From assembly GCA_030040815.1 (NCBI GenBank), contig JASHSZ010000033.1, positions 1-7,141 on the forward strand: a DNA stretch of 7,141 nucleotides, read 5' to 3'. The notes below the pieces were generated by a model. The model saw nothing but the letters and a program-made list of their open reading frames with translations. It searched no databases and was not told the origin of the DNA. Both the position numbers and the translations under genes were made by a program. The DNA comes from Streptosporangiaceae bacterium (GTDB lineage: Bacteria > Actinomycetota > Actinomycetes > Streptosporangiales > Streptosporangiaceae). Shown one piece after another: positions 1-5,862 of this stretch (the stretch's first letter is position 1; every line of letters starts with the position of its first letter).

Positions 1-245
1 CGGAACCGGGCCACCGCGGTCTCGCTGAGCATGTCCACGCGTTCGTCCCCGACCCGGACCGAGCCGCTAGTCGGCCGGTCCATCCCGGCAATGAGGTTGA
101 GCAGAGTCGACTTGCCGCTGCCGGACGGCCCCATGATCGCGACCGCCTCGCCAGCCTCGACGGCCAGGCTGACGTCATCGACGGCAGGAGCCGCGCCGCT
201 GTCATAGCGCTTCGTCACGTTCTCCAGCTGAACTAGCGTGTCCAT
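1..245 (-). CDS. ABC transporter ATP-binding protein, LolD/MacB-like (N-terminal 81 residues; continues past the left edge)
   Basis: This is the nucleotide-binding subunit of an ABC transporter. It would hydrolyse ATP at the inner face of the membrane to power a partner permease, which is not in the window. The visible residues run from the ATG at 245 and contain the A-loop region (KRYDSG, residues 12-17) and a perfect Walker A motif, GPSGSGKST, at residues 39-47. They are followed by [14 protein letters not shown] (48-61), which is characteristic of the LolD/MacB/FtsE-type exporter ATPases that pair with FtsX-like permeases. The Q-loop, signature and Walker B motifs lie outside the window. 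No strong Shine-Dalgarno precedes the ATG, and a TAnnnT box six bases upstream suggests a leaderless transcript. The gene is divergent from a histidine kinase/response regulator operon, the usual arrangement for envelope-stress or antimicrobial exporters controlled by a neighbouring two-component system. The family is certain; the substrate is not known. Confidence 0.93.
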   Translation of the reverse strand, partial: MDTLVQLENVTKRYDSGAAPAVDDVSLAVEAGEAVAIMGPSGSGKSTLLNLIAGMDRPTSGSVRVGDERVDMLSETAVARF

Positions 246-251
246 GGGACG

Positions 252-257
252 ACCGTA
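252..257 (-). promoter_or_regulatory. Possible -10 box of the ABC transporter gene
   Basis: Read on the minus strand this is TACGGT, which fits the loose actinobacterial -10 pattern TAnnnT. It lies six bases before the ATG, so transcription would begin at or next to the start codon and give a leaderless mRNA, which is common in Actinobacteria. No recognisable -35 hexamer lies 17-18 bp further upstream. The spot is instead bordered by the palindrome at 281-296, as expected for an activator-dependent promoter. This is inferred from pattern only. Confidence 0.25.
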
Positions 258-280
258 ACCACCGGTGCGCCCTGGCCGCG

Positions 281-304
281 TCGGCTGTACAGCCGAATTC
301 GGCT
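281..304. promoter_or_regulatory. Two overlapping perfect palindromes, candidate operator in the divergent intergenic region
   Basis: Bases 281-296 read TCGGCTGTACAGCCGA, a perfect 16-bp palindrome. Bases 291-304 read AGCCGAATTCGGCT, a perfect 14-bp palindrome sharing its left arm with the first. The hexamer AGCCGA/TCGGCT therefore occurs three times in 24 bp in alternating orientation. The first palindrome is centred about 43 bp upstream of the inferred start of the leftward ABC gene, a position where activators bind. Dimeric NarL/LuxR-type regulators, such as the one encoded at 1731-2420, bind inverted repeats of this kind, so it is the obvious candidate ligand. The symmetry is seen directly; the identity of the binder is inferred. 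Confidence 0.5.
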
Positions 305-326
305 ACCGCAGTTGGCTGATGTCTGT

Positions 327-339
327 CATCCCAGGGATG
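327..339. repeat. 13-bp inverted repeat CATCCC-A-GGGATG
   Basis: Six-base perfect arms are separated by one base, between the ABC gene and the kinase gene. The lack of a loop makes it better suited to a protein-binding site than an RNA hairpin. Its half-site does not resemble the AGCCGA half-sites at 281-304, so a second regulator or none is possible. It lies about 60 bp upstream of the preferred kinase start, within the likely promoter region of the rightward operon. Confidence 0.35.
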
Positions 340-348
340 TAGGCCGGG

Positions 349-362
349 TCGCTATCGCGACG
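349..362. repeat. Short inverted repeat GTCGC-TATC-GCGAC ahead of the kinase gene
   Basis: Five-base perfect arms around a four-base centre. It could form a small hairpin in the leader of the kinase mRNA or be a protein-binding site. Five GC-rich base pairs can arise by chance in DNA of this composition, so it is recorded mainly because it sits in a cluster of better palindromes. The upstream candidate ATG of the kinase (364) starts two bases after it, which is a poor place for a ribosome-binding site. Confidence 0.2.
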
Positions 363-384
363 GATGGCCGCTGGCCCGTGCGCC

Positions 385-389
385 GAGGA
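385..389 (+). promoter_or_regulatory. Ribosome-binding site deciding the kinase start
   Basis: GAGGA lies ten bases before the ATG at 400. The alternative in-frame ATG at 364 has no purine-rich Shine-Dalgarno in front of it. The site therefore favours translation from 400. Confidence 0.55.
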
Positions 390-399
390 CAATGGACGC

Positions 400-1734
400 A
401 TGGCCAGACGACCTGGCGGGTTGCTCGCCGCCCTGCTGCGGGCTGAACCGCGGCGCTCGCCGTCAGGCTGGGCGCTCGCCCTGGACGCCGCTCTCGCGGT
501 GGGCGCGGCGGCCTTCGCCGTCTTCGAGGTACTGAATCACACCGGAGAGCTGACCTTACCCAACGGTTCCGGAACTCATACCTACCAGGTTGTGGCGCTC
601 CTGGGTCCGCTGGCGCTGGTCGCTGCGGCGCTGACCGCGCTGCCGCTCGTCGCGCGGCGGCTGTACCCGATCTCGGCGATGCTCGCGATCATCGGGGCAA
701 TCAGCTGGATCAGGTTCAGCGATCCTGGCGTACTGGGCGGTGCGCGCCTTGTCCCGGTACGGCCTGCTCCGGAGGCCGTGACCCGCCTGCTAACGCACGT
801 GCAGTTGATTGTTGACCAGGTGCCGATGCCGTCGATCGCGTTCGCCACGGCAGTGTTCGCCGCCTACAGCGCCGTCGCGCACAGTCGGCACCGCTATCTC
901 GCCGTCGGCGTCGTGGCCGTCGTCACGCTGGCCGTCACCGCCACGTTCGGCAACACGCTGCCGCGCTTCCCCGACCGGCTCACCGCGCTGCTCGCGATCG
1001 CCCCGGCGGTGGCCGCGGCTCTCGGCATCCGCGAGCTGAGGCGGCGGCTCACCGACTCGACCGCCCGGCTGCGTCGCACGACGGAGGAATACGAGGCCGC
1101 CACCGTGCGGGCGATCGAGGCCGAGCGGACCCGGATCGCCGGCGAACTGCACGACGTGGTCACGCACAGCGTGAGCGTGATGGTGGTGCAGGCAGGCGCG
1201 GCGCGGCTGGCGGTCTCCAGCTCGCCCGACGAGGCCACCGACGCGCTGCGCGCCGTGGAGGCGAGCGGCCGCACCGCAATCGCCGAACTGCGGAACCTGC
1301 TCGGCCTGCTGAGCCCGCCCGGTGACCACGCCGCGCTCCGTCCGCAGCCGGGACTCGGCGAACTGGAACAGCTCATCAGCCGGGTCTCCGCGGCCGGCCT
1401 GTCGGTGGATCTGGATGTCCAGGGCACGCCGCGGCCGCTGCCACCCGGCGCGGATCTGGCCGCCTACCGGGTCGTGCAGGAAGCGCTCACGAACGTGCTG
1501 CGGCACGCGGGCCGGGCCGCAACCTCGGTCCTGGTGCACTGGAGTGAGAATCTGGTGATCACCGTCAGCAATACCGGCGGGCCGGCAATGCGGGCTGGTA
1601 CCGATCTGCCTGGGCGCGGGCTGCTCGGCCTGCAGGAACGACTGTCGCTGTACGGCGGCGAGCTGGACGCCGGGCCGCGGCCTGGCGGCGGCTGGCAGGT
1701 CCGCGCGGTGATGCCGGTGGGCGTCGCCGCATGA
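400..1734 (+). CDS. Sensor histidine kinase, DesK/NarL-partner type (HisKA_3), six transmembrane helices
   Basis: This membrane sensor autophosphorylates on histidine and passes the phosphate to the response regulator encoded next to it. With the start at 400 it has 444 residues; an in-frame ATG at 364 would add twelve but has no ribosome-binding site. Hydrophobic helices lie at about 25-45, 64-85, 89-104, 145-160, 166-183 and 193-210. A coiled-coil linker (211-248) leads into the HisKA_3 box ELHDVVTHSVSV, with phospho-acceptor His251. Asp252 and His256 form the DxxxH pair that in this family supports phosphatase activity. The HATPase_c domain shows the N-box QEALTNVLRHA (Asn365), an NTGG element and the glycine-rich GRGLLGLQERL. 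If the N terminus is cytoplasmic, the stretches at 46-63 and about 105-144 are extracytoplasmic and could sense the signal. The stop codon overlaps the next start (ATGA), implying translational coupling. Family certain; signal unknown. Confidence 0.93.
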   Translation: MARRPGGLLAALLRAEPRRSPSGWALALDAALAVGAAAFAVFEVLNHTGELTLPNGSGTHTYQVVALLGPLALVAAALTALPLVARRLYPISAMLAIIGAISWIRFSDPGVLGGARLVPVRPAPEAVTRLLTHVQLIVDQVPMPSIAFATAVFAAYSAVAHSRHRYLAVGVVAVVTLAVTATFGNTLPRFPDRLTALLAIAPAVAAALGIRELRRRLTDSTARLRRTTEEYEAATVRAIEAERTRIAGELHDVVTHSVSVMVVQAGAARLAVSSSPDEATDALRAVEASGRTAIAELRNLLGLLSPPGDHAALRPQPGLGELEQLISRVSAAGLSVDLDVQGTPRPLPPGADLAAYRVVQEALTNVLRHAGRAATSVLVHWSENLVITVSNTGGPAMRAGTDLPGRGLLGLQERLSLYGGELDAGPRPGGGWQVRAVMPVGVAA

Positions 1735-2420
1735 AGGTACTCATCGCCGACGACCAGGCGCTGGTCAGAGCCGGTTTCCGGCTCATCCTGAAGACTGCCG
1801 GAATCGACGTGGTGGCGGAGGCGGCCGACGGCGAGCAGGCGGTCGCGGCCGTGCTCGAGCACCGGCCGGATGTGGTGCTCATGGACATCCGGATGCCACA
1901 GGTCGACGGCATCGAGGCGACCGAGCGCATCCTGGCTGCGGGTGAGGCCGCCGCTGGCATCCGGATCATCATCCTGACCACGTTCGACCTCGACGAGTAT
2001 GTGTACGCGGCGCTGGCCGCGGGAGCCAGCGGGTTCTTGCTCAAGGACGTGACGCCGGAGCATCTGATCGCCGCCGTCCAGCTCGTTCGCACCGGCGACG
2101 CGCTGCTCGCTCCGTCGATTACCCGGCGCCTCGTCGAGGCGTTCGCGCCGCGGATGGCCGCCGCGGCGGGCCCGGACGGTTCCGCGCTGAGCCGTGCCGA
2201 CCTGTCGGCGCTGACACCGCGGGAACTCGAGGTGCTGCGACTGGTCGCGCGCGGCATGAGCAATGCCGAGATTGCGGCGGTGCTGACGCTCAGCGAGGCA
2301 ACGGTCAAGACCCACGTCGCGAGGATCCTGGCGAAGCTCGGTCTGCGCGATCGGGTTCAGGCTGTCGTGCTCGCCTACGAGACGGGCTTGGCGCGGGCTC
2401 CGGGCCAGCTGGTCACCTGA
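1731..2420 (+). CDS. Response regulator, NarL/FixJ family (receiver + LuxR-type HTH)
   Basis: This is the cytoplasmic DNA-binding partner of the kinase encoded just upstream. The receiver domain (about 1-120) has the full catalytic set: acidic pair Asp7/Asp8, phospho-acceptor Asp52 in VVLMDIRMP, Thr83 and Lys105. A linker of about 40 residues, rich in Ala, leads to a LuxR-type helix-turn-helix (about 160-220) beginning LTPRELEVLRLVARG, with recognition-helix region SEATVKTHVARIL. At 229 residues it is of usual length for the family. The start codon overlaps the kinase stop, and a GGTGGG sequence at 1716-1721 could serve as a weak ribosome-binding site. The likely target is the divergent ABC transporter promoter and its own operon, through the palindromes at 281-304; this is inference from position. 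The last codons overlap tail to tail with the STAND regulator gene on the other strand. Confidence 0.95.
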   Translation: MKVLIADDQALVRAGFRLILKTAGIDVVAEAADGEQAVAAVLEHRPDVVLMDIRMPQVDGIEATERILAAGEAAAGIRIIILTTFDLDEYVYAALAAGASGFLLKDVTPEHLIAAVQLVRTGDALLAPSITRRLVEAFAPRMAAAAGPDGSALSRADLSALTPRELEVLRLVARGMSNAEIAAVLTLSEATVKTHVARILAKLGLRDRVQAVVLAYETGLARAPGQLVT

Positions 2421-2425
2421 CCGGC
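2408..2425. terminator. Possible bidirectional hairpin across the two convergent stop codons
   Basis: Bases 2408-2414 can pair with 2419-2425 (seven pairs, one of them G-T) around a four-base loop. This includes the inverted repeat GGTCA-CC-TGACC at 2411-2422. It straddles both stop codons (TGA at 2418-2420 on the plus strand, TGA read from 2415-2413 on the minus strand). There is no T-tract on either side, so intrinsic termination is uncertain. A stem of this size is not rare by chance in GC-rich DNA. It is listed because the two genes leave no other room for a terminator between them. Confidence 0.25.
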
Positions 2426-4905
2426 CGGGCGGGCTCGGCGGCGAGGCCGTTGGCGAGGGCGAACCTGGCGGCCTCGACCCGTCCGCTCAGCCGGAGGTTG
2501 CGATAGATCGTCGCCAGGTGCCGCTCGACGGTGGCGGTGCTCAGACACAGCTCGGCAGCGATCTGCCGGTTGGTCATCCCGGCGGCAAGCAGCTGCAGCA
2601 CCTCCGCCTGCCGGCCAGTGAGGTTGCCCGGCAGTGGCGTGCGCTCGGCGGCGCCAGTCAACTCCTCGAATGCGGCCGCCGCCTCGGCGATGACATGCGG
2701 ATTCCCGGTCTTGGCGGCGAGCGCCTGCGCGGCCCGCATCTGCCGGACGGCCTCGTCGTGGTCGCCGGTCTCCTGGTACACCCGGCCCAGGCCGATCATT
2801 GCCTCGACACCGGCGTGCGGGTGACCGCTGACCCGCGCGGCGGCCATGGCGGCGCGGAAGTGCTCGGCCGCGGCGCCGAAGTCGCGGCGGTGTGCGGCCA
2901 CCGCCCCCTGGTTGCTCCGGATGTAGCCAACGAGCTGCGGGTCGCCGCCGGTCAGCCCGGAAGCCTCGGCGAGCGCGGCGTCGGCGGCGTCCCACTGCTC
3001 GGTCCTGATCAGCGCGTATGCCAGGTTGACCAGGCCGATGCCGATGGACCGCTGCTCGCCCAGTTCGCGCTTGATGACCAGTGCCTGCTCGACCAGCTCC
3101 CTGGCCCGGTCAAGGTGACCGTCGTCGAGCTCAACTAGCGCCATGTTGTTCATCGCGACCGACATCCCGCGCCGGTCCCCCAGCTCGGCGCGCAGATCCA
3201 GCGTCTGCTGGAAGCTGCGCCGGGCGGCCGCGCGATCGCCGAGGTAGCGATGCGCGGACCCGAGCACTGTGGCGGCGAGGGCGATTCGCGAGGTCAGGCC
3301 GAGCGGGCCGAAGATGGCCAGGGCTTGGTCAGCGTGCTGGATCGCCGCGGCATAGTCGCCGTTCTCGGCCGCAAGCACCGCCGCCGAGCACAGCGCTCGA
3401 CCGGTCAGCTCGTCGTGCCGGGCGTCTGCCCGGGTGAGGAACCTGGCCACCCAGCTCCGGCCGTGCGCGAGGCGGCCGCTGGCCAGCCACCACTGCCAGA
3501 GCGCCGCGCTCATGTCCAGGCCGAGGTCGAGTTCGTCATGCTCGTCCGCCCACGTCAGCGCGGCGTACAGGTCGACGACGCTGGTCTCGAGGCGGCGCCG
3601 CCAGCTCGGCGCGTCCGGACCGACAAGCCCTGTCTCGCTGCCCGCGGCCACGGCGCCGAAGTGCCGGGCGTGCCGCTCGCCGGCCGTGGCCAGGTCGCTG
3701 GCGTGCTCCGGCCGCTGCGCGGCAAACGTCCGGATCGTCTCCAGCATGCTGAAGGTGTTCTGCTCGCTGTCCCTCGTGACGACCAGCCAGGACGAGTCGA
3801 CCAGCTGTCGCGCGGTTGCCGCGGCGGCCGCGGCTGAGCCGAGCCCGAGCACCGCCTGCATGTCACCGACCCCGAACGAGCTGTGGAACACGCTGAGCAT
3901 CACCAGCCCGCGCTGCTGCTCGGCGCCAAGCAGCTCATAGCTCACCTGCAGCACGTCGGCGAGCCGCCGGCCGCCGGGCTGACCCGCTTCGTAGTCGAGC
4001 AGCATGGCGCGCTGCTGCAGGATCTCCGGGATCGACAGGGTGCCCACCCAGCTAGCGATCAGCTCGATCGCGAGCGGCAGGCCGTCGAGCCTGCGGCAGA
4101 GCTCGGCGATCGCGTGCGGCGGAACGTCGGTGGTGCTGAAGCCGGGCACTCGCTCGCTGGCTCGGGTGACGAACAACCGCACGGCATCGGACGCCACGAT
4201 GTCCGACACGCCCGCGGCGACCGATGGGCACGCCAGCGGCGGCACCGTCCAGCACACCGCACCGGGAATGCCGAGCACGACCCGGCTGGTGACGACGACC
4301 CGTAGCCCCGGCACCGTGCCGAGCAGGTCACCGGTCAGCTCGGCCACTTCCGCCGCCATCCGCTCCGCCCCGTCGAGCAGCAGCAGCCGAGGTGCCTGCC
4401 GCAGCGCAGCGCGCACCGAATCAATCAGCGGTATGCCCGGCTGGTCGGCCACGCGCAGCCGGAACGCCAGTGCCGTCAGCAGCGCGGAGGATTTCACCAT
4501 TCGGTCTAGCGGCACGAACACGGCGTCGGCATAGTTGCGCTGGAGTACCTCGATGGCCAGCCGGGTTTTTCCCGCGCCGGCCGCGCCGGTCAGCAGGACC
4601 AGCCGGGACTGGGCGATCAGCCGGGCCAGCTCGGCCAGCTCACTGTCCCGGCCGATGAAGGCGGACTGCGAAAGCGGCAGGGTGCTGGTGCCGTCGGTCC
4701 CGGCGCGCGGTGTCGCCGCGTCCGCCTCGAGCTGGGCGAGCGCGGCCAGGGCTCGGTCCGACACCCTCGTCCGGCCTGACTCCCACCGGTTCACGGTGGC
4801 GAACGACACGCCGAGGCGCCGGGCCAGCTGTTCCTGGCTGAGCCCCAGGTTGCCGCGCAGAGTCCGGAGCCGCGCCGCAACCGAGTCGGCGCGCGGCTCG
4901 TTCAC
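2413..4905 (-). CDS. Large STAND-family regulator with N-terminal XRE HTH, NTPase, TPR-like repeats and C-terminal LuxR HTH
   Basis: This is a predicted ligand-responsive, ATP-switched transcription regulator of 830 residues. Order of parts: a Cro/CI-type helix-turn-helix at about 10-55 (LSQEQLARRLGVSFATVNRWESG); an NTPase core with Walker A GAAGAGKT (107-114), Walker B RLLLLDGAE (173-181), sensor motif VVVTSR (203-208) and GLPLAIEL (275-282); a winged-helix-like region ending around MLETIRTFA (387-395); helical TPR-like repeats at about 440-745 (for example 503-530, 543-570, 583-610, 663-690, 703-730); and a LuxR-type helix-turn-helix at about 763-820 (LTGRQAEVLQLLAAGMTNRQIAAEL, then TVERHLATIYRNL). 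The start is GTG; an in-frame TAG twelve bases upstream excludes a longer protein. No clear Shine-Dalgarno is seen. It lies 33 bp after upp on the same strand, so the two may be co-transcribed. Having recognisable DNA-binding domains at both ends is unusual. Ligand and targets are unknown. Confidence 0.9.
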   Translation of the reverse strand: MNEPRADSVAARLRTLRGNLGLSQEQLARRLGVSFATVNRWESGRTRVSDRALAALAQLEADAATPRAGTDGTSTLPLSQSAFIGRDSELAELARLIAQSRLVLLTGAAGAGKTRLAIEVLQRNYADAVFVPLDRMVKSSALLTALAFRLRVADQPGIPLIDSVRAALRQAPRLLLLDGAERMAAEVAELTGDLLGTVPGLRVVVTSRVVLGIPGAVCWTVPPLACPSVAAGVSDIVASDAVRLFVTRASERVPGFSTTDVPPHAIAELCRRLDGLPLAIELIASWVGTLSIPEILQQRAMLLDYEAGQPGGRRLADVLQVSYELLGAEQQRGLVMLSVFHSSFGVGDMQAVLGLGSAAAAAATARQLVDSSWLVVTRDSEQNTFSMLETIRTFAAQRPEHASDLATAGERHARHFGAVAAGSETGLVGPDAPSWRRRLETSVVDLYAALTWADEHDELDLGLDMSAALWQWWLASGRLAHGRSWVARFLTRADARHDELTGRALCSAAVLAAENGDYAAAIQHADQALAIFGPLGLTSRIALAATVLGSAHRYLGDRAAARRSFQQTLDLRAELGDRRGMSVAMNNMALVELDDGHLDRARELVEQALVIKRELGEQRSIGIGLVNLAYALIRTEQWDAADAALAEASGLTGGDPQLVGYIRSNQGAVAAHRRDFGAAAEHFRAAMAAARVSGHPHAGVEAMIGLGRVYQETGDHDEAVRQMRAAQALAAKTGNPHVIAEAAAAFEELTGAAERTPLPGNLTGRQAEVLQLLAAGMTNRQIAAELCLSTATVERHLATIYRNLRLSGRVEAARFALANGLAAEPARPVR

Positions 4906-4938
4906 GCTGGCAGCCTACGTCGCCCCGATGGCCTGTGG

Positions 4939-5577
4939 TCAGATGACGCCGAAGAGCCGGTCCCCGGCGTCGCCCAGGCCGGGGAGGATGTAGCCCTTGT
5001 CGTTGAGCCGGGCATCCACGCAGGCGGTCACGACGTGCACCGGCCGGGAGCCGGATGGGAACGCGGCATCGAGCCGGGCCAGCCCTTCCGGGGCGGCCAG
5101 CAGGCAGACGGCCGTCACCCTCCCCGCGCCCCGGTCCAGCAGCATCGTGACCGCGGTTTCCAGCGAGCCGCCGGTTGCCAGCATGGGATCCAGGACGAAG
5201 GCGGCGCGCCCGGCGAGGTCGGCCGGCAGCCGGGTTGCATACGTGGACGCGACTAGCGTCTCCTCGTCTCTGATGAGGCCGACGAAGCCGATGTCGGCCT
5301 CCGGCAGCAGCCGAGCGAGCGCGTCGAGCATGCCGATGCCGGCTCGCAGGATCGGCACGATCAGCGGGACTGGAGTGGCTAGCTCCACACCCTCCGCGGT
5401 GCCAAGCGGCGTCTGGACCTGGCGCGGCGCAACCCTGATGGTCCGGGTGGCTTCGTAGCCCAGCAGCGTCGAGAGCTCGTCGGCGAGCCGCCGGAACTCC
5501 GGCGAGGCGGTGTGTACGTCGCGCAGCGCGGTCAGCTTGTGCGCGACCAGCGGATGATCGACAACCGTCGTCAGCAT
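4939..5577 (-). CDS. upp: Uracil phosphoribosyltransferase
   Basis: This pyrimidine-salvage enzyme joins uracil to PRPP to make UMP and pyrophosphate in the cytoplasm. The 212-residue product is full length for the family (about 208-210). Diagnostic motifs are PILRAGIGM (75-83), the RDEET stretch (103-107), the PRPP-binding loop [11 protein letters not shown] (128-138), and the uracil-binding C-terminal motif [16 protein letters not shown] (192-207). The product ends RLFGVI just after this motif, as expected. The ATG at 5577 has no evident Shine-Dalgarno and is preceded at short range by an 11-bp inverted repeat (5585-5595). It is the first gene of a possible two-gene unit with the STAND regulator (33-bp gap). 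The small Cys/His-rich gene lies 36 bp upstream on the same strand, so transcription might also enter from there. All the family motifs are intact, so I expect an active enzyme. Confidence 0.97.
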   Translation of the reverse strand: MLTTVVDHPLVAHKLTALRDVHTASPEFRRLADELSTLLGYEATRTIRVAPRQVQTPLGTAEGVELATPVPLIVPILRAGIGMLDALARLLPEADIGFVGLIRDEETLVASTYATRLPADLAGRAAFVLDPMLATGGSLETAVTMLLDRGAGRVTAVCLLAAPEGLARLDAAFPSGSRPVHVVTACVDARLNDKGYILPGLGDAGDRLFGVI

Positions 5578-5584
5578 GGCCGTA

Positions 5585-5595
5585 GTCTGACAGAC
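5585..5595. promoter_or_regulatory. 11-bp inverted repeat GTCTG-A-CAGAC just before upp
   Basis: Perfect five-base arms with a one-base centre begin eight bases upstream of the upp ATG. If upp has its own promoter with a short leader, this site would overlap the transcription start and could be an operator. There is no loop for an RNA hairpin. Arms of five bases can occur by chance, so confidence is low. Confidence 0.25.
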
Positions 5596-5613
5596 CCGTC
5601 GATTCCTAGCGCG

Positions 5614-5838
5614 TTAGCTGCCTGGACGCCCTGTCACCTCCGCGCCGGCGTTGTGAGCGGGCTGGTACCAGACGCTCGGGCAGCCGTCGGCGCGGCAGCT
5701 CACGCGGAGATGACCACCCTTGCCGTCCGCAGCGCACCCGCACACCACCCACGACACGGTGACGGTTCCTGGCCGCCAGACATGTCCGTGCGGGCAGTGC
5801 TTAGGGTATATCCACCAGTCCGGCCAAACTATGTACAC
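5614..5838 (-). CDS. Small Cys/His-rich (zinc-ribbon-like) protein of unknown function
   Basis: A 74-residue protein starting at GTG (5838) and ending at TAA. It opens with a striking aromatic stretch, MYIVWPDWWIYP, followed by CPHGH (Cys15, His17, His19), CGC (Cys33, Cys35), Cys48 and Cys53, and a final WYQPAH. Paired Cys/His clusters around a beta-rich middle suggest one zinc-ribbon-like fold. From memory, similar short proteins starting WPxWWIYPxHCPxGH occur as hypothetical proteins in several actinobacterial genomes; this could not be verified here. There is no signal peptide or membrane helix, so it is probably cytoplasmic. The coding strand is favoured over the opposite one by this composition. 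A LexA-box-like palindrome lies 8-24 bases before the start, and no Shine-Dalgarno is evident, so a very short leader is likely. It lies between the permease gene and upp, all on the minus strand. No function can be assigned. Confidence 0.72.
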   Translation of the reverse strand: MYIVWPDWWIYPKHCPHGHVWRPGTVTVSWVVCGCAADGKGGHLRVSCRADGCPSVWYQPAHNAGAEVTGRPGS

Positions 5839-5846
5839 AGCAATAT

Positions 5847-5862
5847 TCGAACATACGTGCGA
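5847..5862. promoter_or_regulatory. Candidate LexA (SOS) box upstream of the small Cys/His-rich gene
   Basis: The bases read TCGAACATACGTGCGA. The established mycobacterial/actinobacterial LexA box is TCGAAC-N4-GTTCGA, and 11 of the 12 specified positions match (the single change is G for T in the right arm). The site ends eight bases before the GTG start at 5838 and covers a possible -10 hexamer, TATGTT on the minus strand (5855-5850), the right place for repression. Binding is inferred. Confidence 0.5.

Noticed and set aside
364..399. Twelve-residue N-terminal extension of the histidine kinase from the in-frame ATG at 364
   Set aside because: No ribosome-binding site precedes it, whereas GAGGA stands ten bases before the ATG at 400. 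It is kept only as an alternative start.
790..1539. Long open frame on the minus strand inside the kinase gene (249 residues)
   Set aside because: It is Arg/Gly/His-rich with no recognisable domain and lies antisense to conserved kinase motifs; this is the usual shadow frame in high-GC DNA.
1464..2315. Minus-strand open frame across the kinase/regulator junction (283 residues)
   Set aside because: Low-complexity composition, no family resemblance, and entirely antisense to two well-supported genes.
2518..3138. Plus-strand open frames inside the STAND gene, the longest about 200 residues
   Set aside because: Antisense to TPR-like and LuxR regions with clear homology; compositions are those of shadow translations.
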